Both the position numbers and the translations under genes were made by a program. Shown piece by piece: positions 1-12,946 of a stretch of 64,000 bases of DNA (positions are counted from its first letter, which is position 1; the number at the start of each line of letters is the position of its first letter). The notes beneath the pieces are model-generated. The model was given only the letters and a program-made list of their open reading frames with translations. It was not told the DNA's origin and ran no database searches. Origin of the DNA: Bradysia coprophila (Eukaryota; Arthropoda; Insecta; Diptera; Sciaridae); assembly GCF_014529535.1 (NCBI RefSeq), contig NW_023503608.1, positions 8,234,501-8,298,500 on the forward strand, read 5' to 3'.

Positions 1-1654
1 TTTTCTTTCGGTAAGAAATGCCTAACTGAAATATATCCAACTCGTGTAACATTTCCAAAAATTTAAATTAAGTTATCTAATCCTGAATCCTTGTGAAACG
101 AAAACCACAAATCAAAAACAAAAAAAACCCTTCCAGCAACAACAACAACAACTATAAAACGAAATTTTCTCATTTTTCTTTTTGACTTTTTTTCTCCAAA
201 TTGCCTTTTCGGCTATACTCATTTCATTTTGCATATTTAAACAAAAAAAAAGTACACGGTACGTCCGAACGACGAGTCTAGATGCAACATAGACTAAATG
301 CAAGTTAAGAGACTTTTTAAGTTTTTAATAGCATATGAAAATGAAAAATAAATTTAATTTTTTTCCCAGTTTTAACTGTTCCGTTGAGCCTAATATAATA
401 GAAGAGAACTCGAAAGCACAGCAAAAAAATTACTGTTTTACATTATCCATGTCGTATACGTACCCAAAAACGTTCTGATGGGGCATCAGGGGTTATATGG
501 TTAAATTCAAATGGCTTAAAAGTACTTTTATGATTTTTTTGTGGTTCACAGAGATAATATTTAAAATAAAAAAGAAAATATTTTGAGCCAGAAAACCAAT
601 TATGGCATTTTGGATGATAACTTTTTCAGATTTCCTTTTTTTAATGGTATACATGAAGTTTTTAACTAAGAGTCACTGAAACGAGAGATGACGATGTTAT
701 TTATGTTTAACGCACGACGACTTGGACCGAGACTGCATGGGTGTTGATCGGCACCGTTCATGGAGATTTGTTAAAATTGCTTCGATTTAATTAGACTGTA
801 TTCAAATCGATGTGATCTTTTGAATTAAATTAGGCAGTTTTTCTGCTACAACTAGTTCACATTACACAGTTACACAATTATAGCCCAAGCTAAATTGTGT
901 GTGCTAAGCGTTCATGCTTTTCTATGGCTTCTTAACAATACAAAGAGTTTCAAATTGTAGACTAGGTGATGAGCGCACCTGAAGTAACATTCTGTAGTAC
1001 AGAACCTGTACATTTCAAAATTGAAAAGACCGGATCTTAATTTCAACATTTGAAGTCCTGTCACAAAAGATATTTAAAAATACAAAATCTATCGAACTAA
1101 ATAAATATCGACGATGAAAGGAATAAAATAGATTTTGTCCTGGTCCTTTTCAAAAGACATTTTCGTTTCATATCGTATATTTCATCTGTAATCGACAGCG
1201 ACGACAAAAATAAGTGATTCACTATGGTTAAAGTAGTTATATTATATGCTTGAAATGTATGTTTTTACAAACGAAGTAAAAGAGTTTGAATCAAACGGGA
1301 TAGCGGCATTAATTCTCTTTCCTCTATTCTATTTCAACTCTACCGATAGTTAAGGGACTTTGAAAAACGTTTTCTTAAATGAAAAAACTCCGAGTCAACG
1401 AGAAAACAAATGTTTTTATTTAATTTTATCTATACTTCCGACCGGGTATCGACTGTCATGCGGTCATCATCAGTGATTTTTCTTATCTATTCACTATTTC
1501 ACTGAAAGATGTCGCTGGACTCGTTCAAGACTCCGGAACAGTAATCAGCTAATCAGTTTTTCAATCTGTCTTATATTTTTTGGAGATGTGGATTTGTAAA
1601 ACGATTGCTATCATTTCATCATCCAGAGTTCCAGAGTCCTGACGTCATGTGTTG
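1..1654. other. AT-rich stretch without a gene
   Basis: I see no gene here. There is a short AAC microsatellite near 136-154. A weak, decayed match to the GCCGTC-end MITE family described at 33246 lies around 1185-1290, with a run like GACGACAAAAATAAG followed by GAAGTAAAAGA. Confidence 0.5.
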
Positions 1655-3264
1655 TTAAGAGTGATATCGCCAAAACTTGAACCAATTTGAAAACAATGGT
1701 TCGGCGATCCAGGCAAGCTATAGCTCGTTTGAATCGTCTTTCAATTCTAAGAAATAGGGATCTTTTAGTTTTTCTGTTAGTTTCCCATTTTCGGAGTGAA
1801 CTCTTGAAAAGTCATAGCATGTCAAGGGGTGGTGAAAACAGTTTTTTTGTGATAGCTCAAGATAGACATGTTTCTAAAAGTTGAAAATTTGTAGGAATAT
1901 AGGCCTTTGGCAGACCTTCATAAAGAGTATAATCATCGGTATGGGCCGCCACCCGTTCTAGACGTATGACTCAAAATATGGTCAATGTTTGGTCAGTGCT
2001 ACTGGCTTGCAACAGAATTTATCCGCGGAACTGACTATAGGGTGTTGTAGCTGGACTTACCCTCTTTTATTCCACGTATAAAAAACCCCAGATAAATTCT
2101 GTTGCAAGCCATAAAGTTAGTTGAAGTAAAATGTCGCTCCAGGAGACCCATATTTTTCAGTGTTTTCAACTTGTTTTTGGTCTTCAAACAGGCTGGAGCG
2201 ATGGGAATGAAGTAAACTAAATCAAAATTACATGTTCAGCTCGAAATTGTCTTGAACCGAGCGATCATTGGTCTTGAAAATGTTGCTTTCCTCCTTCTTC
2301 GTAGAAGGTGGAAAACCTCATTTCTTTGACTTCACAAAATTAACAGAAACTCAATTGCTTGCTACGAATATAGGTTTATTGTAAAGCAGAGATGCGCAGC
2401 GTTCGTTTACAGTCAAGAAATGGTCACTCAAGATGTAATTTGTGCTTCACAAGAGGTCACACAATATGGAAATGTGTGTAAAATAACGTTTTTTATATGT
2501 AAACGAACGCTGCGCATCTCTGCTTTACAATAAACCTATATTCGTAGCAAGCAATTGAGTTTCTGTTCATTTTGTGAAGTAAAAGAAATGAGGTTTTCCA
2601 CCTTCTACGAAGAAGGAGGAAAGCAACATTTTCAAGACCAATGATCGCTCGGTTCAAGACAATTTCGAGCTGAACATGTAATTTTGATTTAGTTTACTTC
2701 ATTCCCATCGCTCCAGCCTGTTTGAAGACCAAAAACAAGTTGAAAACACTGAAAAATATGGGTCTCCTGGAGCGACATTTTACTTCAACTAACTTTATGG
2801 CTTGCAACAGAATTTATCTGGGGTTTTTTATACGTGGAATAAAAGAGGGTAAGTCCAGCTACAACACCCTATAGTCAGTTCCGCGGATAAATTCTGTTGC
2901 AAGCCAGTAGCACTGACCAAACATTGACCATATTTTGAGTCATAAGTCTAGAACGGGTGGCGGCCCATACTGATGATTATACTCTTTATGAAGGTCTGCC
3001 AAAGGCCTATATTCCTACAAATTTTCAACTTTTAGAAACATGTCTATCTTGAGCTATCACAAAAAAACTGTTTTCACCACCCCTTGACATGCTATGACTT
3101 TTCAAGAGTTCACTCCGAAAATGGGAAACTAACAGAAAAACTAAAAGATCCCTATTTCTTAGAATTGAAAGACGATTCAAACGATCTATAGCTTGCCTGA
3201 ATCGCCGAACCATTGTATTTATTTTCACCAAAATTGGTTCAGGTTTTGGCGATATCACTCTTAA
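1655..3264. mobile_element. 1.6 kb foldback (long inverted repeat) element flanked by TTAA
   Basis: Two arms of about 755-765 bp are inverted copies with a few percent divergence: roughly 1655-2410 and 2499-3264, around an 88 bp loop. The innermost 30 bp of the arms (2381-2410 and 2499-2528) match perfectly. Each arm contains a smaller inverted pair built on GCTTGCAACAGAATTTATC (about 2007-2031 and 2090-2112 in the left arm), so the structure is a hairpin within a hairpin. The outer ends read TTAA then GAGTGATATCGCC on both sides, which fits a TTAA target duplication as used by piggyBac-type elements; because the element is palindromic, TTAA could instead be part of the arm. The arm carries a 62-83 codon open frame on both sides that I do not recognise and take to be incidental. 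Confidence 0.85.
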
Positions 3265-4742
3265 ATAATGAGTCATCGAGTAAAAGATTAATTATTTTTC
3301 TGTTGACACCGGGTTGCGGCTACTCTACCAGGTAGAATTGAGAAAAGAGAACTGATGCCATAATCGCTCTACTGTTTGAAGTATTATTATTAAATGAAAT
3401 AACAAAACCGAACTTAATTCCGGTGATACACTTGCCTCACTACTTGCACTCCCACAGCATCTTTAGCACGTAGACATAAATCAGGTGATTAATTTTTGAA
3501 ATTTTTTAGCCGTTCAGTCAAGGAAACTAAAAATCTAATTCAATTCAAATTATTATACAAGAGCCAACCATAAAACTGTGTATTACGCTAAATACATTAA
3601 TGTGCATTCGCTGAAAAATAAGCGTTCTAAAAAGTTTTATTGCTTTGGCTTTTGAAACAATTTCCCATCCACCCCATGAGAAACGACTTATGACCGAAAA
3701 TATAAAAACGGAAAATTTATGAAAAATAATATAAAATTTTATAGAAAAAAAGAATTCATAAAATTCTATAATATCCACCCGAATAGAAGCAACAAAAAAA
3801 TTGTGCTCCACAAAATTGGTCTCCCAGCCAATTGGCAATCTGCCGATCAAAATCAACATTATATTGACGAAAACGAGAGATTTTCATACCATCAGCCATT
3901 CAATTCAATTTCGGGTATTAAATAAGCAGCACTATAAAAGCCACTTTAGCAAAGTGTTTGACAATCTTTATGGATGAGTGATAAACAATTTTTATATCAA
4001 AGAAAATATTCATTTTTAGATTCAATATAATGTGTCGTCTGTTGCCAAGGTTAAAATTAAATTTGAGGTTTTATTCTCCCTAAGATATATTCCCGCACAA
4101 CATTTGCTGCCATTGACTATGGGATTGATTCTGAATCTTTGAAAATCTCCCTATGCCCAACTACAGTCTATAATCCATGCACCAATCGTCGTCACATGTC
4201 GAGCGTCTGGCCATAGGGAACATCTATTGCTGTTTTGGTCACAAAAACCAAGAAAAAGTCACTGAGAAGATGTGTGATCTTGTATGTCTGGTGGCTTTGG
4301 AAAGTATCTTTTTGAACACGGATAACAGAACCACAGTTTTAAATTCCAATATTAGCTATATGAAAGAGTCGAGCCTAGAAAGGATATATTCGTTAAATCT
4401 GGTACTTCTTTTGTTTGAAGTATGCGAGCCGCTGAATAAGATCATTTTCCATTGTGTTGGTTTTTGTCTATGTCTCAACGAATTGAAGGACGAATCCCTT
4501 CCTGACTATTTTTACTGTGGATCGTCTTTGAGTTAAGCCACTCAGTCTAAAAAAAACGTTGGTTGAAGTCGGTCGGTAATTACAGGACTTATCGTGGTGT
4601 CATGCGTTCTTAAAAAATTGGTTACCGACACTCAATATTCAGAAACCGGCTACCGAGGCTCATTTAAAAAAAATGGTAGCCGACCCACAATTAGGAAGAT
4701 TGCCTATCTACATTCAATTCCCAGCGTAAGACCCTTGATCCC
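3265..4742. other. Intergenic DNA without a recognised gene
   Basis: No supported gene. A 119-codon frame at 4177-4536 (+) matches nothing I know. Around 4560-4690 there are three degenerate repeats of about 45 bp built on GGTTACCGA or GGCTACCGA. Confidence 0.4.
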
Positions 4743-4862
4743 AAGGGAATGGGCACAAGCAAGGGAATGAACCCAGTCAAGGGAATGAACCGAGTCAAGG
4801 GAATGAATCGAGTCAAGGGAATGAACCGAGGACATGATCACAGTGAAGGAAATGATCCCAGT
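4743..4862 (+). repeat. 18 bp tandem repeat, about five units
   Basis: Units of 18 bp begin at 4743, 4761, 4779, 4797 and 4815, with consensus AAGGGAATGAACCGAGTC. The last recognisable units decay to about 4862. It is a plain minisatellite with no coding potential seen. Confidence 0.85.
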
Positions 4863-6758
4863 AAATCAAAAGAATAATTAGGATTGATGAACAGTTGAAG
4901 TAGTACTGCTACTGTAGCGGAATCTGTTCTGTCAACCGTAATTTCAGAACAGAGATTTCAGATTACTAACAATTATAACAAAATCCTTAAGTCAAGGCCA
5001 CTTTTTAACTTTTAATTATACTTGAAGCCTTAGCAGCAATGCAGTGTACATATCCAGTCCACTATTGTATCCAAAAATTTAAGAATTGTTGTCCGGGTTC
5101 CAGTACTTTAATACCGACTGTGTATACGTAATATAAAGAGAATATAGTACATTAAGCTAATAATCTCGGGGTCGCCACCACCCACATATGAAGTAGAGAG
5201 CAGCTTTGTTCGGTAATCATACCCAAGAAACTAATTATGTTATGGCCAAAGTTTTACAAATGTATATAATATCAAGTATACAAAGAGACTTTGGTTGTTT
5301 TAGCCCATGTGTATAATTTTGTATTTTATTGAGTTTCGTTTGGAATGCACAAATGGCTGAATGGTAAGGAACGCCGTACAAAATTTATATCTACGTCTAT
5401 ACCATAATGCCACATATATACAATAGCCTCATTCGTCGTGGAAGTTCAGTCTAACAATTATAGAGAGTTTATTTCGTCAATCTTATTCAGATTTATATTT
5501 GAATATAACATAAGTCAATTTCGAATGTAAATCGTGTACGAACTCTCTTTTGTTGTTGAACCAAATAGCACAGACGACTGTAATTTGCAAACTTAATTCG
5601 ACCGTTATTCGGCATTCTATATTTATACATGATAAACCTGCAGTTCGGCAACATATTTCGTATTAACTAAACAGATAATTAAGAGATTTACCTATGCAAT
5701 GGATATAAATTATTTTGCAGAATGATGGTGACCACCTGCTTAATTGCCAATAATAGACGATGTTTCACAAGGCTTTGTGCATTATGTTACCAAGTTGCCA
5801 CATTAATGTGGCAAAACCTCCAACAATAATTCATTATTGTCGAGATGGCATTGCTCGTATGTATTAAGATATTTCGAATTCATTATGGATACATGCAGAT
5901 TTGGAATAATGGTAGCTCCTTTGTGCTTGACTAAAAGGGTTTATTTGAAACCATTTCTAAATTGTAACTACCAGACTGTGACTTGACGTTGCAGTCATTG
6001 AGGACTAGCCATAAGGTCGGGTAGCTGCAAAAATTATTGGTTTTCGGCTTGTATCTATGGGGAGCGATTAGAAATATTTTGAGATCTTCCTGAAATTCAG
6101 AAAGAACGTGACACTTCGTGTGCATTGGTCGGCATAATATAGGTCAGCAATTGACGTGAACGAACAACAAATTGTCTCTATCTCTACATTTTCTTCCCCG
6201 GCTTTTCATATAGTTTACAGCACGGTTAACTGTTCTGTGAATTATGTAAATTTTGGGATACAAAAATATTTTATTCGACGAAATTTGTTTATGATCAATA
6301 TTTCGTTTAGCCGAAATCAACACATAGATGTAACGAGCGAACACACACAATATTCTGTCCACATCGCTTTACACACGACACTGTTGTTCTATGCAAATGT
6401 GCAGTTGTTTGCAAAAACCTGAAAATGTTGCAATGTGGTTTTTGTGTTCCAGCGAACATGCACACACAATATATACTTATATTGATATCAGGGCCTAAAA
6501 CATACCGAACATATTCGCCATAATGCTTCATATGTTAATGTATCAATGATCTGCCCATGCATTAATTTTGAATTGCTACAGAATATTTAAAGCTTGAAAT
6601 ATTGCTTGATATTAATGCTCGCCAAGTATGTGTTTCCATGACAGGCGTGGGAGTCGCTGATAGAGAGCTGCCGTCCAAAACGTTTCTGGAAGCTTTTACC
6701 CATCCAGGCCTGGAAGAAAGAAGGCTTTCATTAAGATTTTCTAATTTCAACTTAACAT
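4863..6758. other. Intergenic DNA, nothing recognised
   Basis: I see only short open frames and AT-rich sequence. The last nine bases (6750-6758) are the left target duplication of the next element. Confidence 0.4.
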
Positions 6759-7432
6759 AGGGTTCCCATTTTTCAATTTTGAAAAAGAGGACATTTTGGC
6801 ATCAAAAAAGAGGACAAAAAGAGGATGCCTTCACATTCAAAAAAGAGGACGAAAAGTCAATTTCTGACGCGGAATTACAGCGACTGTACATGCACTTTGT
6901 GCAACTATTGTAATTTACACCACAGTTCATGCTGAAAAAAAAAAATGCCCTGTGCAATATTCACTGAAATCTTCCTGATATTCTTTTGGATTCCTTCTCA
7001 GTGATAGCATCCACTTCATATTACCTGAATACAGACTTCGTTTTACCTTATCCTTGCGTGATCTTTGGTATCTCACACAATGCTACAATGTTCTTGTAAA
7101 ATGACTAACTTTTAATTTAATGTATGAAAGAATGAGGTGGTAAAGCATGCGAGCGGAGCGAGCTAAAAATCTTTTGTGATGAATAGTTCGTTGTATTACC
7201 TTTCAGAGATTATCTGACAAAGAAGATTATTAGTTAATGCCGCGCAGCGAAAATTTCTTGTTCTTTAGGTATGAGCTGCATCAAATTTACTTAAAAAAGA
7301 AGAATACCTGAAAAAAGAGGACAAAGAGGACGTCTTCTTCAAAAAAGTGATGTTCTTAGAATTTTTGTAAAAAAGAAGAACGAGACGAAAAAAGAGGACA
7401 TGTCCTCTAAAAAGAGGACGAATGGGAACCCT
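6759..7432. mobile_element. 674 bp MITE with 12 bp ends and a 9 bp target duplication
   Basis: The ends are perfect 12 bp inverted repeats, AGGGTTCCCATT (6759-6770) and its complement (7421-7432). The flanks are identical 9-mers, ACTTAACAT at 6750-6758 and 7433-7441. Next to both ends are many copies of AAAAAGAGGAC, which look like subterminal transposase-binding repeats. The interior has no transposase frame. A 9 bp duplication fits Mutator-like elements. An 8 bp hAT duplication is possible if the ends are asymmetric by one base. This is the cleanest single insertion in the left part of the window. Confidence 0.9.
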
Positions 7433-7441
7433 ACTTAACAT

Positions 7442-9462
7442 TTCAAAACGGCTGACAAAAGTTGCGTTTCTAATTTAATCATAGGGTTGTTTTTTTTCCC
7501 TTCTATTCTATAAAATTTTATAGTGTATGTTCAGTCAAATAATTTGGAATTAAAACAAAATTATATATCTTTGTCAGCTTTTACGTCTTGAACTTTAAAT
7601 TTTCCATTTTCCAAAGCAAATTAACTAATTTAGTTTTGCTAATTATTCCAACAAGAAATTATTGCGGCAACAATTTCGCTCGAGCTGGAATTTCTTATTA
7701 CATTTTTCATATGCGCGACGTGTGATTTACCGTTTCTCTACGGTAAAACAAAAAAACACCAATTCATCATACTACTTTTGAAAGCAAATTTACAGTTCAA
7801 GTGAGAAAAGTTCTATTTTCTCCCCACAAGAAAAAGCGTATTGCACTTTTCTCCCTACAAATGTCATTCAAGCACTCGTTAACAAAACGCAACGCTATTT
7901 TCTTATTGGGTGTTAAGGGAAGAAAATAAGGTGAGTTACACCGCACAAATGAAAAACACTTTTCATGGCACAAAAATCAGTTCAAACATTATGACATCAG
8001 ACCATCAAAAGGTCACAATTTAAGACCATGCCATCCGATATCAAAACTCTAGGCCAATGACTTTTATTTTTGAGGGCTAGGAGGTAGGCATATCTGACAC
8101 ATATCTCAGCGGTGGCACAAAATAAAGGAATTGGCTGCCGAATGGATAATAAATATTTTGTTGAAACGTCTGTTGTACTAGATAATTCAAATTTTCAACT
8201 CGTCTGGCACGACAGACAGTCCTGTCAATAAAAACTTTATTTTTAAATTCATTTCGTCCTTTCTCACCAACACCTCCGTTTTGGCTACAATTTGGATTTT
8301 CTTAGATACGATACATGATGGCAAAAAATCGCCGGGGAGGTTACGCACTTCTGGATTAAATGGTATTAAATGGACGTGCGTCACCCCTCGAGAATATCTA
8401 TCACTCTTCTTGTTAGGGTACTCATTTTTAGTGTAACAAAATTTCTCATAGGCTTTCAACCGTGACTTAATGCACACGCAGACTCTCTTACGCAGTTTTT
8501 AATTGGTTTTCCCATTTTCTTTACGAAACCTCAATAAGCAATCACGAAATATATCTACCGTGGGTTCAACCAATAATGTTGTATACATGTTCAATGCAAT
8601 TTAAAACTGTAAACGTAACGTCCATAAAACTTCTGGGAAAATAATAGTAGTTTTGGTTTAGTTGATACACTCATTCCGCCTGTATTATATTTTTTTCTGA
8701 TCCGAAATTCTAGAGACTATACACCAACTGGCATTGAGCCAAAGTCAAAGTACATATGTTACTCAAACCTAAAACCAGAACCCTTGTTTTCTGTGTACAC
8801 AAATTGCAAATACACACAATCCGGTTGAAACATCAGAATATATTGATATTTCAGTCTGGTCTATATAGAGCAGTGTGTGTACTCAATACAAAAATGGAAT
8901 TGAAACAACAACAAAAAAATATCATGAAAGCTCGAATTTTGTATTATTTGCAACATGAACGAAACAATACACTTTTCTAGAGACACAAGTGAATAAATAC
9001 AGTAGTTTATATCGATCATCGTATGCATGAATGTTTTTTGATGGAAATTTTTTAAGTAAATGCATTTTTTTACCATTTTCTTTTTCTACTTCTATGAATG
9101 CAATGATAGTATTGACATTGAATGATTCCCTGCAAGAGTTCGCGAAATGAAATTCATATTTTATGTTCGCCGTATATAATGTAAGCGATATGCAAGCACA
9201 GTGGCTGCAAAGTTAAACATGATGCAATACGTACAATAATTGTTTCGCAAATAGCTAAGGAATTTAACGAAGGGTGAAACCGTGTCGAATAAGTGCTGTC
9301 ACAAGGTCAATGTAATGCCGTTGAAATGTGAAGCTCGAAATGTGGACTGTGCGGAAAATTTCTCCGCGAGAAATAAAAGAAAACGCTGTTAAGTAATGTA
9401 GTAGGGGAACGTACATAAAGGACGTCCGCGATTCAGTGCTGCCAGGCAGATCTGTAGTTAAA
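7442..9462. other. Intergenic DNA, nothing recognised
   Basis: No gene is supported. A 96-codon frame at 8187-8477 (-) has a fairly protein-like composition, but I do not recognise it and see no splice partners. Confidence 0.4.
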
Positions 9463-9635
9463 TCAGAGAGATGCTAATATGACGACTGGTTCGATTTGAC
9501 GGATAGAGGGAATGTGTCGAATAATTTTGAATTTGGTCTATAGAAAATGTATTGAACTCTCTTCCAAAAAACCAGCTGTCATTCGGCATATTCCCTTTAA
9601 ACGACTTCTCAGTCGTCATATTAGCATCCCTCTGA
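9463..9635. mobile_element. Short MITE (about 173 bp) with long terminal inverted repeats
   Basis: The left end at 9464 and the right end at 9635 are inverted copies sharing GATGCTAATATGACGACTG. Weaker pairing continues inward for about 60 bp to the GTGTCGAAT-like segment. I could not settle the target duplication. No coding potential. Confidence 0.75.
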
Positions 9636-11006
9636 GCTAAATTTATGCTCTATTTCTATTTGCATACTTATTCAGTTGTCAACGATTATATTAAAAGCAA
9701 CAAAAACCGTAAAGGCTTTGGCTAACAAAGTAACGATTAGATTATTTGGCAATTTTTATAGGCACTGACTTCCTTGCAGGCAATCATTTCTTTCCAAGTT
9801 TTAGTGAATTAGGTTCATCAAGACAACATACCATGACCTTACTTTATATTTGCGAATCGTTTTTGTGAATATTTGATACATTAAAATCGTTGAGAATGAG
9901 TACACCCATAATTATTAAAATCAAATATTCTCAGAACAAAAAGAAAACAAACCACACAAACGACCCGATGGGTCAAAATCTTTTATCCACATGCATCGAA
10001 TACGAAATTCTGTACCCATCACCAGCCAGCGTCAGCATATTTCTTATACGTATATATTGTATAAAGGGAATTAGAATCTAACCACACTCTTCGTATATAT
10101 GTTCGGGAAATCGGGTAACGTAACAGCAAAGCATTATATTGCAATAAATTCAAACTTTCATCAAAAAAAATTTGTTTTTCCATCGTCTGCTTTAACATCA
10201 CAGAATTCGTATAATATTAAATTGAACTTTCTTCGCTGGTGTAATATTACATTATAGTATTTTCTGTGTATTGTAAGAGAGACTACTGACTGCCATACGA
10301 CAAAAGATACGAAAAAGCATTTATGCGCCTATACACAGCATACCAATTTTCCCATCGTCGTCATACATAAAGTTTAGGTTTAGGTATGCCATATCGACGG
10401 GAACAAAAAAAAAAAAAACAAAAGAGATATCTGACACTGAAATTTCAAATTATTTTCCCAATTTTCTTGGTACATTGCCAGCAACATTATGGTGAAGAAG
10501 TTTATTTCTTTTATCATTTCTTTGGTTTGAAATAAGAAGTGAAGATTCACACACACACATACGCCAAACACATATCCTTGATCGTGTTTGACTGTGCAGT
10601 GCATTAAATGTGCCTCAGTTTGATATGGCTCTGAGATGTAATATACAATATTTTTGTTTGCATCCGAAATGCAATTTCAATATATATTCGTCCGAATATG
10701 TGTGTGCACATTATTGCTCTTGAAACTTATGGATTTCTGATAGCTGTGACGGTTTCACAATTTTTCTCACCCAATTTTTTTGCGTCTCATTCCAGAAACG
10801 AAAATCTATTTTTAACTATATGTGAATATAGATTTATAAATGTTCATGTCCTGAACACTGTACAGAGAAAAATCTTTGGGTTTAATGGAGATTTTTAAGT
10901 AGAGACTAGACTAAAACAAATTTAAAGCCAAGAACTATAAGATTCTGTCTGTAGGACTAGTTTCTCTTGAATGTAAGCAGCGCTAGATTGAAAATATGTA
11001 TGGGCA
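9636..11006. other. Intergenic DNA, nothing recognised
   Basis: AT-rich sequence with homopolymer runs (for example near 10409-10420) and a short CA run near 10550-10560. No gene or repeat boundary is supported. Confidence 0.4.
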
Positions 11007-12650
11007 TACACGGAAAAAAATAATGTGGTACCCATAAGCGGACTTAGCACGGTCTTTATTTTGGCCGAGGCTGTATGCCCCATATTGGAAAAACTGGAAT
11101 GAATAAGGCTGTGTGCCGGATATAATGAGTGTATTACTTAGATTATGGGATTACTTCCCATATGAAGTACACTTCATAATATGGTATTTGGACCTATAAT
11201 ATAGATGTGTGCTTTATAATATGGGTAATAACTTCATATTATGACGTTTAAAAAAAAATGTTATTATTTTGCATGTTTTTTGCGGTCACCCACCTAAGTA
11301 CTGACCGCTTCGATTGATGCTTAACCCGAGAAACTAACTGAAGCCTATGCTACTGATGTGCTAACTTTACTTGTGCTATGACATGTTTTTATTTTGAAGC
11401 GTTGTTATTACAATATGGACTGTGTAGCTATATTATTCGATCACAACGAAGTTTTGAACAAAACTTATGAAACATTTTACATTTGCTAGCATTTACTAAT
11501 CAGCATTTTTAGTCATTTTATGGAACAATTTTGGTTGTCATAATTGTTTCGAAATAGTGAAAAACAACCAAATGGTTGGTAACTTAATTGTTTTGAAAGA
11601 AAGAAAAACAAACAAAATTTGTTCAAGTCTTTTTTGGACAACCGAAAACCGAAAAATTAAAAATTGAAAGAAAAACGACCGAAAATTTGACATCATTTTT
11701 CTGGGCTTCCAAATCGAAATCTTGAACACCGAGCGTTTTCAGTTTTTTGCAAAGGAAGCTAGCACATTTCTATTTTAAAAATTTTGGTTCAAGAAAACTT
11801 TGATACTCAAGTATAAAAAGATCACAATCAAAATGAAGCGGTAAACAAGTCGCGAAAAAAAAGTTTGAAAAGAAATATCAAAAGAATTTCCAACGAAGCC
11901 AAAGATTATGATTTTCAAAAGCGGGGTTCTCAGAAAAAGCTAGGAACCGACTAGAAACTGTCATCTTATGTATTCTTAGTGCCCGACGGTTTTCACGAAT
12001 GTCACTGACATTATGTCAGTCACTTTTACTTCTACTTCACTAACAGTTCTTCATTTTTAACGAATACTATTTACTTCGACTCGCAAAACTCTCATGAGAC
12101 TATACAGAAAAAGCCAACATTTCTGCCACAGGTCGAGAGATATACGCAAAATACACCACCTATCAATCTACGGCCGAGGAGCACATTTTTAGCTCACTAC
12201 GAGGAAGTGGTGTATTTGCCAGTATATCGATCAAATCAACAAAAAGAACTACCAAAACACCTCGTTGGCTGGAGCTAGCCTCCATTTCCTTCAAAAAGTC
12301 AAGAAAAGATATGTACGAGACTTAGTCGCACTTACTTTAAGACTTGTTCCTTTCACATGAATATGAGTCCCATACAATTGCTCAATATGGGGCACACAGC
12401 TATATTTTTTACTTCTAAAATATGGGGCCTGTACCCTCGTAATAAAGCATCAGCTATATTATGCGTAATGTACCGATGTGTTTCTAGTCCATATTATGGG
12501 TATACAGCTTATATTATATGCACATTAACCATATCAAGCAAATATGGGCTCAGTTGCCATAATATTATGGATCTCTTACCTATATTATAAGGCATACAGT
12601 TACAATATCCGGCACACAGCAATTGTCGAAAAAACTTTTTTTTGAGTGTA
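11007..12650. mobile_element. 1.64 kb element with CCATATTATGG-type subterminal repeats
   Basis: The ends are TACACGGAAAAAAA (left) and the complement of TACACTCAAAAAAAA (right). Both are flanked by GCA (11004-11006 and 12651-12653), a possible 3 bp target duplication; TA is an alternative if the ends are read as CACGG and CACTC. GCTGTGTGCCGGATAT occurs inverted near both ends (about 11107 and 12600). Both subterminal zones are rich in words such as CATAATATGG and CCATATTATGG. An internal hairpin at 12139-12228 has arms of about 22 bp. No transposase frame is visible. Confidence 0.65.
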
Positions 12651-12831
12651 GCAACACGTTCCTTCGTATTTAACAAACTCCTCACTGCAAAGCAAATACA
12701 ACCGAGCATGTAAATAGAATTACCTAGATGGATACACCGCCAAAAATTACATGATCATATATGAATTCATGTCTAACGGGAATATTAACAAACACTGTAA
12801 AACAATACATGATCATAAATTTGCAACCACG

Positions 12832-12946
12832 TTAACCTGTCATCTCTTATCGATATCGACGACAAAAAAATGGCAAGCTTTGGGTAATATGGTCTTTTAT
12901 GTAGTAAAATACATGTTAAAAAAATTGAAATACAAGATTTGAAATA
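12832..12946 (+). mobile_element. Truncated copy of the GCCGTC-end MITE family
   Basis: It begins TTAACCTGTCA and shares the family core: a GATATCGACGACAAAA-type segment, then ATGGCAAGCT, then TACAAGATTTGAAAT. The right terminal repeat is missing. See 33246-33425 for the intact form. Confidence 0.65.

Noticed and set aside
1687-1884. Open frame repeated at 3025-3276 on the other strand
   Set aside because: The two frames are simply the arms of the long inverted repeat; no recognisable protein.
4177-4536. 119-codon plus-strand frame
   Set aside because: No family resemblance, no splice or promoter context; possible by chance at this length in 64 kb.
4743-4862. CRISPR array
   Set aside because: The units are contiguous 18 bp tandem repeats without spacers, and the genome is eukaryotic.
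8187-8477. 96-codon minus-strand frame
   Set aside because: Composition is protein-like but nothing recognisable and no partner exon.
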